Source: Luteimonas deserti (GTDB lineage Bacteria; Pseudomonadota; Gammaproteobacteria; Xanthomonadales; Xanthomonadaceae). From it: 64,000 bases of DNA. The notes under the pieces are model-generated. The model was not told the DNA's origin, made no database searches, and was given only the letters and a program-made list of their open reading frames with translations. Position numbers and translations under genes: made by a program. This document shows, piece by piece, positions 20,516 to 30,505 of this stretch (position 1 is the stretch's first letter; each line of letters opens with the position of its first letter). The stretch lies in the NCBI RefSeq assembly GCF_013425765.1, contig NZ_JACCJZ010000011.1, forward strand, positions 1 through 64,000, written 5' to 3'.

Positions 20516-21325
20516 ATGCTCGAAATCTCCAACGCGAACTTCCTGATCGCGCTCGCGGTCACCACCGCGGCGGGCCTCGCCACGGGTCTCGGCAGTTTGC
20601 TGGTGATCTTCGCGAAGAAGCCCAACGCGCGCCTGCTCGCGTTCGGCCTCGCCTTCGCCGCCGGCGCGATGGTCTACGTCTCGCTGACCGAGATCCTCGA
20701 CAAGTCGGTCCTGGCCTTCACCACCGCCTATGGCGACCAGCTCGGCTTCACCTTCGGCACGCTGGCCTTTCTGGGCGGTGTGTTGTTCATCGTCGCGATC
20801 GACCGGTTGGTGCCCAATCCGCACGAGCGCCTGGACGCGGACGATCCCTATTTCCGCGAGAACAACGCCAGCTACATCAAGCGGGTCGGCCTGCTCACGG
20901 CCGTGGCGATCACCGCGCACAACTTCCCCGAAGGCCTGGCCACGTTCTTCGCCACGCTGTCCAATCCGGGCGTGGGGATGCCGCTCGCCTTCGCGATCGC
21001 CATCCACAACATCCCCGAAGGCATCGCCATCGCGGTGCCGGTCTATTTCGCCACCAACAACAAGCTTTACGCCTTCCTCGCCTGTCTGCTGTCGGGACTG
21101 GCCGAGCCGATCGGCGCGCTGATCGGGTACGCCGTCCTGCGGCCGTTCCTGTCCGAGCCCGTGTTCGGCGTCGTATTCGGCCTGATCGCCGGCGTGATGG
21201 TCTTCCTCGCGCTGGACGAGCTGCTGCCCGCGGCCAAGCGCTATGCCCGCGGCCACGAGACGGTGTACGGCCTGGTCGCCGGCATGGCGGCGCTGGCGAT
21301 CAGCCTCGTGCTGTTCAAGTGGTAG
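20516..21325 (+). CDS. zupT: ZIP-family zinc transporter, ZupT-like
   Basis: This inner-membrane divalent-metal uptake protein has 269 residues and eight predicted membrane segments. The metal-binding motifs of transmembrane helices 4 and 5 are HNFPEG near residue 136 and HNIPEG near 164. A short loop between helices 3 and 4 replaces the long His-rich loop of eukaryotic ZIPs. ZupT of E. coli, of similar length, takes up zinc and also iron, cobalt and manganese. The gene is 31 bp after ndh and may be cotranscribed. No Zur box can be recognised. Confidence 0.9.
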   Translation: MLEISNANFLIALAVTTAAGLATGLGSLLVIFAKKPNARLLAFGLAFAAGAMVYVSLTEILDKSVLAFTTAYGDQLGFTFGTLAFLGGVLFIVAIDRLVPNPHERLDADDPYFRENNASYIKRVGLLTAVAITAHNFPEGLATFFATLSNPGVGMPLAFAIAIHNIPEGIAIAVPVYFATNNKLYAFLACLLSGLAEPIGALIGYAVLRPFLSEPVFGVVFGLIAGVMVFLALDELLPAAKRYARGHETVYGLVAGMAALAISLVLFKW

Positions 21326-21380
21326 GCAGGCCGCACGGCTATCGGGACCCGTGTGCAGCAGGATCGCGCCCAGGATCCTG

Positions 21381-21410
21381 AAACGAAAACGGCCCGCATC
21401 CGCGGGCCGT
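21381..21410 (-). terminator. Terminator after rpoH
   Basis: ACGGCCCGC (21389-21397) and GCGGGCCGT (21402-21410) form a 9-bp stem with a 4-base loop. Read on the minus strand it ends in TTTTCGTTTC, a good U tract. It lies about 20 bases past the rpoH stop and may also stop transcripts arriving from zupT. Confidence 0.85.
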
Positions 21411-21432
21411 CCGATCACGCGTACCGCCGCAC

Positions 21433-22311
<879 letters not shown>

Positions 22312-22321
22312 GAAAGGGATG

Positions 22322-22348
22322 TTAGCAGTCAACGGATATGACTGCTAA
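22322..22348. promoter_or_regulatory. CIRCE-like inverted repeat at the rpoH start region
   Basis: TTAGCAGTC (22322-22330) and GACTGCTAA (22340-22348) are perfect 9-bp arms with a 9-bp spacer. This is exactly the geometry of CIRCE, the HrcA operator (TTAGCACTC-N9-GAGTGCTAA). Each arm differs from the consensus at one position, and the change is symmetric. It ends 10 bases before the rpoH ATG and covers the -10 and probable start point of the promoter described next. Repression of rpoH by HrcA, or by a related dimer, is inferred. Confidence 0.75.
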
Positions 22349-22364
22349 AGCGGCGGAAAGTTCC
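22337..22364 (-). promoter_or_regulatory. Sigma-E-type promoter of rpoH
   Basis: On the minus strand GGAACTT (22364-22358) and GTCATA (22342-22337) are separated by 15 bases, matching the RpoE pattern GGAACTT-N15-GTCnnA. The transcript would start about 20 bases before the rpoH ATG. Sigma-E control of rpoH is established in enteric bacteria; here it is inferred from sequence. Confidence 0.65.
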
Positions 22365-22486
22365 CGACGTTCCGTGGATGGGACGCCCGGCTCGCGCAGG
22401 ACGTTCGCCCTGCGAGGCGGACCGGCGCCGCGCGTGATCGAGGAGTATCGCCCGCCGGCCAGGAATCGACGATGAAGGCGGGGCGT

Positions 22487-25258
22487 TCAGGGCCATCCGG
22501 CGATGCGACGGATCGTTCCGCAGGCGACATCGAGCTCGGGAGAAGGGCCGATCACGCGCGGGCGCCGGTCGAGCATGCAATCCAGGCCGAGGCCGAGCAG
22601 GCGAGCGTGGGCCTCGCGCAAGGCGGCGCCGTCGGCCGGCTCGATCAGGCCGGCATCCTCCGCGCACTCGATCAGTGCGGCCGTGGACCGGGGGACGAGC
22701 AGCGCCGGGTGGGCATGGGCGCCCTGCAGGACCCAGGCCTGCACCCGGAACTCGAGGTCAACCAGGCCGCCCGGGCCCTGCTTGAGATCGAAGCGCGACG
22801 CGTCGCTCCGGTCGAGCTCGCCGCGCATGCGTTGGCGCATGGCGGCCACCTCGTCCATCAACCGCTCGGGCTCGCGTGCACGGGCCAGGGTGTCCTGGCG
22901 CACCGACTCGAAGGCGTCGACCATGGACGCATCGCCCGCCACCATGCGCGCGCGCACCAGGGCCTGGTGCTCCCAGGTCCAGGCCCGCTCGCGCTGGTAC
23001 TCCGCGTAGCTCGCGAGCGAGGACACCAGCAGGCCCTTGCCACCGTCGGGACGCAGGCGCACGTCGACCTGGTAGAGCCGCCCGCCCCCGGTGGTCGTGC
23101 CGAGCAGGTTGACGACCTTCTGGGCCAGGCGCGCGGCCCAGCGCTGGGCGTCCAGCGGGCGCGACCCGCTGGACTGGGCGCCTGCCGGGGCGTCATGGAG
23201 GAAGACCAGGTCGAGATCGGAGCCGAACCCCAGCTCTTCCCCGCCCAGGCTTCCATAACCGACGACAGCGAAGCGCGCCCCCGGCACCGGGCCGTGGCCC
23301 TGTTCCAGATCGCGCCGCGCGAGCGTCAGCACGGTATCGACCACCGCATCGGCCAGCCAGGCCAGCGCGCGTGCGGCCTGCCGCGGTTCGACCCGGCGGT
23401 CGAGCCGGGCCAGTGCGATGCGGAAACTCAGTTGCTGGCGCACCTCGTTGAGCAGGAACAGGCCGGCCTCGAGGTCGGGCTGGCGCAATGCGCGCGCGCA
23501 GGCGGCGCCCATCGCGGCGCGATCGGGCAGCGGCCCCTCGACGCGGCTGTCGAGCAGTTCGTCGAGCAGCAGCGGGTGCGCGGCGAGACGCTCGGCGAGA
23601 AAGGCGCTGCGGGTGACCAGGTCCACCAGCCGGGCCAGCGCAGCCGGCGCCTCGTCGAGCAGGGCCAGGTAGCTGGCGCGGCGAAGGAGCGTGTGGAGGA
23701 TGGCGAGCAGGCGGCGCACCGCCTGCACGGGACGATCGGCCGGAGCGCTGGCCTGCAGCAGCACCGGCATCAGCCGGTCGAGGCGGGCCCGGGCCGTGTC
23801 CGACAGGTCGCGCACGCTGGGCGAGCGTGCGAAATCGCGCAGGGCCGCGTCGACCTCCACCGCGTCGCCGAACCCTGCGGCGGCCAGCACGTCGGGGGTC
23901 CCCCCGTCCGGCAGCGCGCACCACCATGCGGCGAGGTCGGTCTGCGCACCCACCGCGTGTGTCTGCGCCCGTCCGGCGAGCAGGGCCTCGAATTCCCGCC
24001 CGACCCGACCGCGGTGGAGGCGGAGTTCGGCATGCAGGGCCTCCCAGTCCGCAAACCCGAGCCCCCGCGCCAGACGCACGCGTTCCAGCCGGTCGTTGGG
24101 CAGCACGTGGGTCTGGGCATCGCGCAGCATCTGCAGCCGGTTCTCCACCCGACGCAGGAACAGATACCCGGCCCGCAGGGCCGCGAGCGCGTCGTCCGTG
24201 ACCTGGCCGGCGCGATGCAGCGCCTCGAGCGCCGGCAGCAGACGTCGCTCCCGCAGCGCGGGCTCGCGGCCGCCGCGGATCAGCTGCAATGCCTGGGCGA
24301 GGAATTCGACATCGCGGATGCCGCCTTCGCCACGCTTGATGTCCTCGGACAGTTCCTTGCGCGCGACATCCGCGGTGATCATCGCCTTCATCGTGCGCAG
24401 GCCGTCGAGCGCGCCGAAATCGAGGTAGCGGCGGTAGACGAACGGACGCAGCAGCGCCAGGAAGCGGTCGCCCGCCTCGCGGTCGCCGGCCACCGGGCGC
24501 GCTTTCTGCCAGGCGTAGCGTTCCCAGTCGCGTCCTTCGCGCTGGAAGTACAGTTCCATCGCCGCGAAACTCAATGCGATGCGCCCCGCGTTGCCGAATG
24601 GACGCAGCCGCAGATCGACACGGTGGCAGAAACCGTCGCCCGTGGTTTCGTCGAGCAGGCGCGCCAGGTGCTGGCCGAGCCGGGTGAAGTAGGCTTCGGC
24701 CGCGAGCGGACGCGCACCGTCGCTCTCGCCGGCGGATTCGAAGCCGTAGACTAGGTCGATGTCGGAGCTGAAATTCAGCTCACCGCCGCCGAGCTTGCCG
24801 AGCCCGAAGACCACCAGACGCACGGGACGTCCGTCGGCGTCGCGCACGTGGCCATGGCGCCCGGCGAACTCGGCCTCGAGCGCGTCGAGTGCGCACTGCA
24901 GACAGACCTCGGCCAGCCGTGTGCTTCCGGCCAGTGTGGCTTCGACGGTGTCGAGCCCATGCACGTCGCGCCAGACCAGCCGCGCCGATTCCGCGCGCCG
25001 GTAGCGCCGCAGCTGCGCGGGCCACTCTGCGCGTTGCGCGGGCGCCAGATCCGGACGCGGTCGCGGACAGGCGCCATCCGTATCGAGGAGAGCGTCCAGC
25101 ACCTCGGGCTGACGCTGGAACACCTCAAGGGCGAAATCGCTGACCAGCGCGACGGGCATGATCCGCGCAAGCGCGTCGGCGTCGCCGAAACGGGGCGGGA
25201 GACGTTCGACCAGACGGCCGAGGTGCGCTTGGAGATCGGCGGGCAACGGAGCGTCCAT
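22487..25258 (-). CDS. glnE: Bifunctional glutamine synthetase adenylyltransferase / deadenylase GlnE
   Basis: GlnE switches glutamine synthetase off and on by adding and removing AMP, under control of PII. The product of about 923 residues has the expected two nucleotidyltransferase halves. The N-terminal deadenylase has [20 protein letters not shown] near residue 165, and the C-terminal adenylylase has [20 protein letters not shown] near 680. Both carry the GxS-DxD metal-binding signature. I chose MDAPLPADL at 25258; in-frame ATG (25270) and GTG (25279) starts are also possible. It stands alone, with rpoH next downstream on the same strand and about 175 bp between them. Confidence 0.95.
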   Translation of the reverse strand: MDAPLPADLQAHLGRLVERLPPRFGDADALARIMPVALVSDFALEVFQRQPEVLDALLDTDGACPRPRPDLAPAQRAEWPAQLRRYRRAESARLVWRDVHGLDTVEATLAGSTRLAEVCLQCALDALEAEFAGRHGHVRDADGRPVRLVVFGLGKLGGGELNFSSDIDLVYGFESAGESDGARPLAAEAYFTRLGQHLARLLDETTGDGFCHRVDLRLRPFGNAGRIALSFAAMELYFQREGRDWERYAWQKARPVAGDREAGDRFLALLRPFVYRRYLDFGALDGLRTMKAMITADVARKELSEDIKRGEGGIRDVEFLAQALQLIRGGREPALRERRLLPALEALHRAGQVTDDALAALRAGYLFLRRVENRLQMLRDAQTHVLPNDRLERVRLARGLGFADWEALHAELRLHRGRVGREFEALLAGRAQTHAVGAQTDLAAWWCALPDGGTPDVLAAAGFGDAVEVDAALRDFARSPSVRDLSDTARARLDRLMPVLLQASAPADRPVQAVRRLLAILHTLLRRASYLALLDEAPAALARLVDLVTRSAFLAERLAAHPLLLDELLDSRVEGPLPDRAAMGAACARALRQPDLEAGLFLLNEVRQQLSFRIALARLDRRVEPRQAARALAWLADAVVDTVLTLARRDLEQGHGPVPGARFAVVGYGSLGGEELGFGSDLDLVFLHDAPAGAQSSGSRPLDAQRWAARLAQKVVNLLGTTTGGGRLYQVDVRLRPDGGKGLLVSSLASYAEYQRERAWTWEHQALVRARMVAGDASMVDAFESVRQDTLARAREPERLMDEVAAMRQRMRGELDRSDASRFDLKQGPGGLVDLEFRVQAWVLQGAHAHPALLVPRSTAALIECAEDAGLIEPADGAALREAHARLLGLGLDCMLDRRPRVIGPSPELDVACGTIRRIAGWP

Positions 25259-25317
25259 GCCGGCGATCATGACATCCACGCCCGGCCGGCCGGCCCTGTC
25301 CCGTCCGGCGTGCGGGC

Positions 25318-25355
25318 AAAAAAAAGCCCGCTCCCGGCGAACCGGTTACGGGCTT
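25318..25355 (-). terminator. Terminator after the PYROXD2-like gene
   Basis: On the minus strand AAGCCCG (25355-25349) pairs with CGGGCTT (25330-25324) across an 18-base loop that itself contains a short hairpin, followed by a run of eight T. The T run also lies between GCGGGC and GCCCGC arms (25312-25331). It would end the transcript of the operon at 25456-28199. Confidence 0.75.
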
Positions 25356-25455
25356 GCTCCCTCCCCCACGTCGGGTGCAGGGCGAGTGTGAAAGAACCGT
25401 TGACCGTGTGCACGCTGCAGTGCAAAACGATACCCGTGGGTACACAAACCGTGGC

Positions 25456-27087
25456 TCACTGCGGCCGTGGCCGCCGACCGTGGTCGCGCAGGATCTCGCG
25501 CGCGGCGTTGCGGCCCGGCAAGCCGGTGACGCCGCCACCGGGATGGCTCCCCGATCCGCACAGGTAGAGGCCTGCCAGCGCGCCGCGGTAGGCGCCTTGG
25601 CCGAGCAGCGGGCGTGCGCTGAACAGCTGGTCGAGACCGAGGCTGCCGTGGAAGATGTCGCCGCCCACGAGGCCGAACCGCTGTTCCAGGTCGCGCGGAC
25701 CCAAGGCCTCGTAGCCCAGCACACTGCGCGCGAAGTTCGGTGCACAGGCATCCACCGTATCGATCATCAGTCGCGCGACCGTGTCACGGTGCGCGTCCCA
25801 GCCGCCGCCGTCCTCGGGCATGACCGGATTGACGTGCTGGCAGAACAGGCTGGCCACGTGCTGCCCCCGCGGCGCGAGGCTGTCGTCGAGCGTGGACGAG
25901 ATCACCAGCTCGACGATCGGCGCACGCGCCCAACCCGGATTGTGCTCGCGCGATCTGGCGTCGAAGTACGCCCGCTCGAAATAGCCGAGCGAGTGACCGA
26001 CGAGGATTCCGCTCTGATGGTGCGGCTGCAGCGTGGTGCCGGGCGCGGCGGTGAAGTCCGGCAACTCCGACAGCGCCACATTCATGCGGAAGGTGCCCGA
26101 CCCGCAGCGGTAGCGGTCGATGCGCGCGACGGTGTCGGCATCGAGTGCGCCGCGCGGCACCAGCCGCTGGTACAGCAGCTTCGGATTGAGGTTGGAGACC
26201 ACCGCCCCGGCATGCAGCATGCGCCCGTCGTCCAGCGCGACGCCGACCGCGCGACCGTTCTCGACCAGTACCTGGTCCACGGTGGCATCGGTTTCGATCA
26301 CCACGCCACGCGCCCGGCACTCGGCCGCGATCGCCTCGCTGATCGCGCCCATGCCGCCGATCGCGTGGCCCCAGACGCCGGACTTGCCGTTGACCTCGCC
26401 GAAGACGTGGTGCAGCAGCACGTAGGCCGAGCCCGGCGCGTACGGACTGGCGAAATTGCCGACCACCGAATCCCAGCCGAGCGCGGCCTTCAGCGGCGCG
26501 GACTCGAACCAGTCGTCGAGCAGCTCGCCGGCCGACTTCGTGAACAGGTCCAGCAGGTCTCGGCGCCCGCGCAGATCGAGATGCCGCAACTGCCGCGCGA
26601 CCGCCCAGGAGTTCAGCCAGTCCGCAGCCACGAAGCCCGCGCCGACATTCGGCGGCGTGCGCATGGTGAGCACGCGCAGCACGGCGACCACGCGCTCGAG
26701 CATCGCGTAGTAGTCGGGCAGGCGGGCGGCATCGCGCGCGGACCAGCGCGCGATGTCCGCACTGCCGGCGTCGCCACCCAGGCGGAAGGCGCGTCCGTCC
26801 GGCAGCGGAAGGAAATTGGAGAACGGGCGTTCGACGATGCGCAGGCCGTGCCGCACCAGTTGCAGATCGCGGATGACCTGCGGATTCAACAGGCTGACGG
26901 TGTAGCTGGCGACCGAGTTGCGGAATCCCGGATGGAAGACCTCGGTGACCGCGGCGCCTCCCACCAGCGCGCGCCGTTCGAGCACGCGCACCGACAGGCC
27001 CGCACCTGCGAGGTATGCCGCGCACACCAAGCCGTTGTGGCCGCCGCCGATGACCAGGATGTCGCAGTCGGCGCGGCGGCGGCTCAT
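25456..27087 (-). CDS. PYROXD2-like / phytoene-dehydrogenase-related FAD oxidoreductase
   Basis: This flavoprotein has 543 residues from the ATG at 27087. The N-terminus DILVIGGGHNGLVCAAYLA is a Rossmann FAD-binding fold, followed by ERRALVGGAAVTEVFHPGF. The C-terminus LYLCGSGSHPGGGVTGLPG is the second FAD contact found in CrtI-type desaturases and in PYROXD2 relatives. The IGGMGAISEAIA segment in the middle also fits. Bacterial members have no firmly assigned substrate, and no other carotenoid genes are nearby, so a role in pigment synthesis is not supported. The start overlaps the end of the MurG-like gene by 4 bp, so the two proteins are probably made together. Confidence 0.85.
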   Translation of the reverse strand: MSRRRADCDILVIGGGHNGLVCAAYLAGAGLSVRVLERRALVGGAAVTEVFHPGFRNSVASYTVSLLNPQVIRDLQLVRHGLRIVERPFSNFLPLPDGRAFRLGGDAGSADIARWSARDAARLPDYYAMLERVVAVLRVLTMRTPPNVGAGFVAADWLNSWAVARQLRHLDLRGRRDLLDLFTKSAGELLDDWFESAPLKAALGWDSVVGNFASPYAPGSAYVLLHHVFGEVNGKSGVWGHAIGGMGAISEAIAAECRARGVVIETDATVDQVLVENGRAVGVALDDGRMLHAGAVVSNLNPKLLYQRLVPRGALDADTVARIDRYRCGSGTFRMNVALSELPDFTAAPGTTLQPHHQSGILVGHSLGYFERAYFDARSREHNPGWARAPIVELVISSTLDDSLAPRGQHVASLFCQHVNPVMPEDGGGWDAHRDTVARLMIDTVDACAPNFARSVLGYEALGPRDLEQRFGLVGGDIFHGSLGLDQLFSARPLLGQGAYRGALAGLYLCGSGSHPGGGVTGLPGRNAAREILRDHGRRPRPQ

Positions 27088-28199
27088 GCGCGGGGCAGCA
27101 TGGCGACGACGCGATCCGCGAGCGCCGCGGCCGCGTGCGGCCGCCCCAGCGCCGCGGCGGCGCGGGCCGCGTCGGGCAGCGCATGTGACGAGGACAGCAC
27201 CTCGGCGAGCAGCGATGCGAGACGCGGCGCGGTGAACTCCGGCTCCGGGATGCACCAGCCCACGCCCGCGGCCGCGAGCGCCTCGGCATTGCGCCGTTGC
27301 TCGTCGCGCGAGCCGCCGTGGGGAATCGGCACGAACATCGCCGGGCGCCCGACCGCGAGCAAATCGGCTGCGGTCGTCGCCCCGGCGCGCGTGATCACCA
27401 GATGGGCCTCGCGCAGTCGTTCGCCCATGTCGTCGAAGAACGGACGCACGGTGGCCCGGATACCGGCCCCGGACAAGGTAGCGACGATGGCGTCGGCGCC
27501 CTCGCCGCGGTACTGCAGCGCGACGTGCAGGCGCCGGCGGACGGCCTCGGGCAGCTGCAGCAACGCCGGCGGCACGACCTCGCCGAAGACGCGCGCGCTC
27601 TGGCTGCCGCCGACCACCAGCAGCCGCAGCGGCGCGGCCCCGTCGAGCATCGGATAGGCGCCGCGTGCCTGCAGGATGGCCGCGCGCACCGGATTGCCGG
27701 TGTCGACGATGCGCGCACTGTCGAAGCCGTCGAGCCCGGCCGTCGCCGGAAACGATGTCGCCACGCCGTCGGCGAAGCGCAACAGCTTGCGGTTGGCCAG
27801 GCTCAGGCGCGCGCCCTGCTCGTGCAGCAGCAACGGCAGCCCGAGGCTTCTGGCGGCCAGCGCGGGCGCGAAACTCGGATAGCCGCCGAACCCGACCAGT
27901 GCGCGGATCCGGCGGCGGCGCATGTCGGCCCGTGCCTGCCAGGTCGCGCGCAGGATCGTGAGTGCGGCCGCCGCCTTTCCGGCGAGTCCGCCCTCGAGCG
28001 AACGCGCGGGCAGCACGACATGGTCCAGACCGTCGAGCGCCTGCGCGAACGCCGCGCCGCGCCGCTCGGTGTAGAGCACGACCGGATGGCCGCGCCGCTG
28101 CAGCTCACGGGCCAGCGCTTCCGCCGGAAACAGATGCCCTCCGGTGCCGCCTGCGGCGCAGGCGATGGCAGGCAACGGAGCGGGGTGCAGATCGGGCAT
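27084..28199 (-). CDS. MurG-like glycosyltransferase (GT28)
   Basis: The 371-residue product has the MurG layout. There is a glycine-rich loop GGTGGHLFPAEALA at residue 17, GFGGYPSFAPALAARSLGLP, LLHEQG, LVVGGSQSARVF, and a C-terminal donor site ITRAGATTAADLLAVGRPA followed by DEQRRNAEAL. MurG adds GlcNAc to lipid I in peptidoglycan synthesis. However, none of the dcw genes (ftsW, murC, ftsQ) is nearby. The sequence, with RPFFDDMGERLREAHLVITRAGATT, also reads more like alphaproteobacterial MurG than the xanthomonad one. It may be a paralogue acting on another lipid-linked or small acceptor, or the genome's only murG in an unusual place. It is coupled to the flavoprotein gene at 25456-27087. 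Confidence 0.75.
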   Translation of the reverse strand: MPDLHPAPLPAIACAAGGTGGHLFPAEALARELQRRGHPVVLYTERRGAAFAQALDGLDHVVLPARSLEGGLAGKAAAALTILRATWQARADMRRRRIRALVGFGGYPSFAPALAARSLGLPLLLHEQGARLSLANRKLLRFADGVATSFPATAGLDGFDSARIVDTGNPVRAAILQARGAYPMLDGAAPLRLLVVGGSQSARVFGEVVPPALLQLPEAVRRRLHVALQYRGEGADAIVATLSGAGIRATVRPFFDDMGERLREAHLVITRAGATTAADLLAVGRPAMFVPIPHGGSRDEQRRNAEALAAAGVGWCIPEPEFTAPRLASLLAEVLSSSHALPDAARAAAALGRPHAAAALADRVVAMLPRA

Positions 28200-28362
28200 G
28201 GGCGATACCGGAGTCGGAACGGGCCTGCGCGCAGTCGCTGCGGCGGCGGCCGACGACTATAGCGTCGCCACCGGATGCGGCGTACCGGGCAGGTGCGGAC
28301 ATGGCCTGCCGGGCGATGCCGTGGCGAGCGGATCGAGCGCCGCCGGCCAGCGCGCGACCGCG

Positions 28363-29091
28363 CTACAGCGACCGGCTCATGAACCGGCTCCAGGGATCCT
28401 GGGCATAGCCGGCGAACGGCGCACAGTCCGAGAAGCCCTCACGCAGGTACAGGGCATGGGCCGCGGCGAATGCCGGGGCGCTGCCGGTTTCCAGGCTGAG
28501 CCGCGTCCAGCCGCGCCGGCGCGACTCGGCCATCGCGTGCGCCAGCAGGGCGGCCGCCACCCCCTGGCGCAGGGCGGCCGGCGCGGTGCGCATCGACTTC
28601 AGTTCGCCATGATCCCCGTCCAGTGCCTTCAGGCCCGCGCAGCCGAGTAGGGTGTCGCCGCGCCAAGCGGTCCAGAACGTCATTCCCGGCGCCGCCAGCC
28701 CGGCGAGATCCAGGGCATGGATGCTGCCAGGCGGCGAATGCAGCGCCATGTCGGCCAGATGCAGGCGGAGCAGATCGACCACGCGTGCATCGTCGAGGCC
28801 GCCCTCGCGGATCTCGATCGCCGAGGCCGTGCACCCGCCCGCCTGCAACCACGCCAGCTTGCGTGCCCGAGGCTGCCGCTTGAGCTGCCATTCGGCGCGC
28901 GATGCGCTGGCGCGGTCCGGATACGCGTGGCTTGCGAGGATGCGCAGGGGCGGATTGCCACGGGTGTACTTCGCGCCCCGCCCGGCCGCGTGGGCGGCGA
29001 AGCGCGCATCCAGATCCGGGGTGATGCCGGCATACCAGCTGCCGTTGCGACATTCGAGCAGATACAGGTGCCAGCGGCGCGTCGGGTCCAT
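28363..29091 (-). CDS. GIY-YIG domain fused to GNAT acetyltransferase
   Basis: A single frame of 242 residues encodes two domains. Residues 1-85 form a compact GIY-YIG domain of the YhbQ/UPF0213 type: [20 protein letters not shown], then the conserved Arg and His in [19 protein letters not shown]. Residues 95-242 form a GNAT acetyltransferase: [40 protein letters not shown] (the acetyl-CoA loop) and [16 protein letters not shown] chose the ATG at 29091 because the frame upstream is not protein-like. The two parts are normally separate proteins. The GIY-YIG part could bind or cut nucleic acid and the GNAT part could acetylate a protein or metabolite; the joint role is unknown. Confidence 0.85.
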   Translation of the reverse strand: MDPTRRWHLYLLECRNGSWYAGITPDLDARFAAHAAGRGAKYTRGNPPLRILASHAYPDRASASRAEWQLKRQPRARKLAWLQAGGCTASAIEIREGGLDDARVVDLLRLHLADMALHSPPGSIHALDLAGLAAPGMTFWTAWRGDTLLGCAGLKALDGDHGELKSMRTAPAALRQGVAAALLAHAMAESRRRGWTRLSLETGSAPAFAAAHALYLREGFSDCAPFAGYAQDPWSRFMSRSL

Positions 29092-29265
29092 CGCGCGATC
29101 ATCGGATGCCGGTTCCGCCGTGGTCAATGCGGCGGCGCGGACGCGTCCGCCGGCTTGGTGCAGAACGCATGCGGCAGGTGCGCATGCGTGCACCAGGGGG
29201 CGGACACATGCCGGCAGACACCCACGTAGACTGCGCGGCCACGCACGTCGCCCTGCCTCACCGCC

Positions 29266-30471
29266 ATGTCCGCCACACCGTCACCGCCATTGTCCGAAAC
29301 CTGGGATGTCGTCGTCTTGGGCGCAGGCGCCGCCGGGCTGATGACGGCCCTTGCGGCCGGACGACGCGGACGCCGGGTGCTGGTGGTGGACCATGCCAAC
29401 AAGGTGGGCAAGAAGATCCTGATGTCCGGGGGCGGGCACTGCAATTTCACCAACACCGGCACCACGGCGGCCCAGTACCTGTCCGCCAATCCGCATTTCT
29501 GCAAATCGGCGCTCGCGCGCTATACACCGCAGGATTTCATCGACCTGGTCGATGCGCACGGCATCGCCTGGCACGAGAAGGAGCTGGGGCAGCTGTTCTG
29601 CGACGGCGCCTCCAGGCAGATCGTGCGCCTGCTGCTGGACGAAGCCGACGGTGTCGGTGCGCAGGTCCGCGCCCACTGCAGCGTGCAGATGCCGCGCCGT
29701 GTGGACGGCGGGTTCCGCCTCGATACGACGTTGGGCACGCTGGAGTGCGCGTCGCTGGTCGTGGCCACGGGCGGCCTGTCGATTCCGAGCATGGGGGCCA
29801 GCGGATTCGGCTACGAGATCGCACGCAGTTTCGGCCATGCCCTGGTGCCGACACGCGCGGGCCTGGTGCCGCTGACGCTGAGCGGCAAGCATCAGGAGCG
29901 CCTGGCGGACCTGTCGGGCGTGGCCCTCGACGTGGAGGCCGGCTGCAACGGGGCGAGCTTCCGCAACCGTATGCTGATCACCCATCGCGGCCTCAGCGGG
30001 CCCGCCATCCTGCAGATCTCCTCGTACTGGCAGCCCGGCGACGATCTGCGTCTCGACCTGCTGCCGGGTCGGGACGCGGCCGCCTGGCTGAAGGCGCAGC
30101 AGGTCGAGCGGCCCGGCACCGAACTGAAGAACGTGCTCGCCGAAGTGATGCCGCGACGGTTCGCGCAGCGCCTGTGCGAGGTGTGGCTGCCGAACCGGCC
30201 GATGCGTCAGTTCTCGCCGGCGCACCTGCAGGACACCGCCGCGTTGCTTCAGGCCTGGCCCCTGGTCGCCAGCGGCACCGAAGGCTACCGGACCGCGGAA
30301 GTGACCCTGGGCGGCGTCGATACCCGCGAGGTCTCCTCGCGCACGCTGGAATCGCAGCGCACGCCCGGGCTGTACTTCGTCGGCGAGGTGCTCGACGTCA
30401 CCGGCTGGCTGGGCGGCTACAACTTCCAGTGGGCATGGGCGTCCGGCGTGGCAGCGGGCGCGGCGGCCTGA
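29266..30471 (+). CDS. HI0933/YhiN-family NAD(P)/FAD-dependent oxidoreductase
   Basis: The flavoprotein has 401 residues. It starts with an FAD-binding fold, [20 protein letters not shown], and the family signature [18 protein letters not shown] at about residues 45-63. Later family segments are [15 protein letters not shown] and the C-terminal [20 protein letters not shown]. Members (YhiN, BaiN-like) are widespread and reduce unsaturated substrates in a few studied cases, but the cellular substrate is not known. It is divergent from the GIY-YIG/GNAT gene and converges on the AsmA-like gene. Confidence 0.9.
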   Translation: MSATPSPPLSETWDVVVLGAGAAGLMTALAAGRRGRRVLVVDHANKVGKKILMSGGGHCNFTNTGTTAAQYLSANPHFCKSALARYTPQDFIDLVDAHGIAWHEKELGQLFCDGASRQIVRLLLDEADGVGAQVRAHCSVQMPRRVDGGFRLDTTLGTLECASLVVATGGLSIPSMGASGFGYEIARSFGHALVPTRAGLVPLTLSGKHQERLADLSGVALDVEAGCNGASFRNRMLITHRGLSGPAILQISSYWQPGDDLRLDLLPGRDAAAWLKAQQVERPGTELKNVLAEVMPRRFAQRLCEVWLPNRPMRQFSPAHLQDTAALLQAWPLVASGTEGYRTAEVTLGGVDTREVSSRTLESQRTPGLYFVGEVLDVTGWLGGYNFQWAWASGVAAGAAA

Positions 30472-30505
30472 GCGTGGCGGTGGCCGCGGGGGCGCACCGG
30501 CACCT

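Noticed and set aside
22322..22348. LexA operator before rpoH
   Set aside because: The arms begin with TTAG as in xanthomonad LexA sites, but the 9-9-9 geometry and the GCAGTC core fit CIRCE and not LexA.
25456..27087. Carotenoid phytoene desaturase (crtI)
   Set aside because: The sequence fits the PYROXD2-like branch better, and no crtB, crtE or other pigment gene is nearby.
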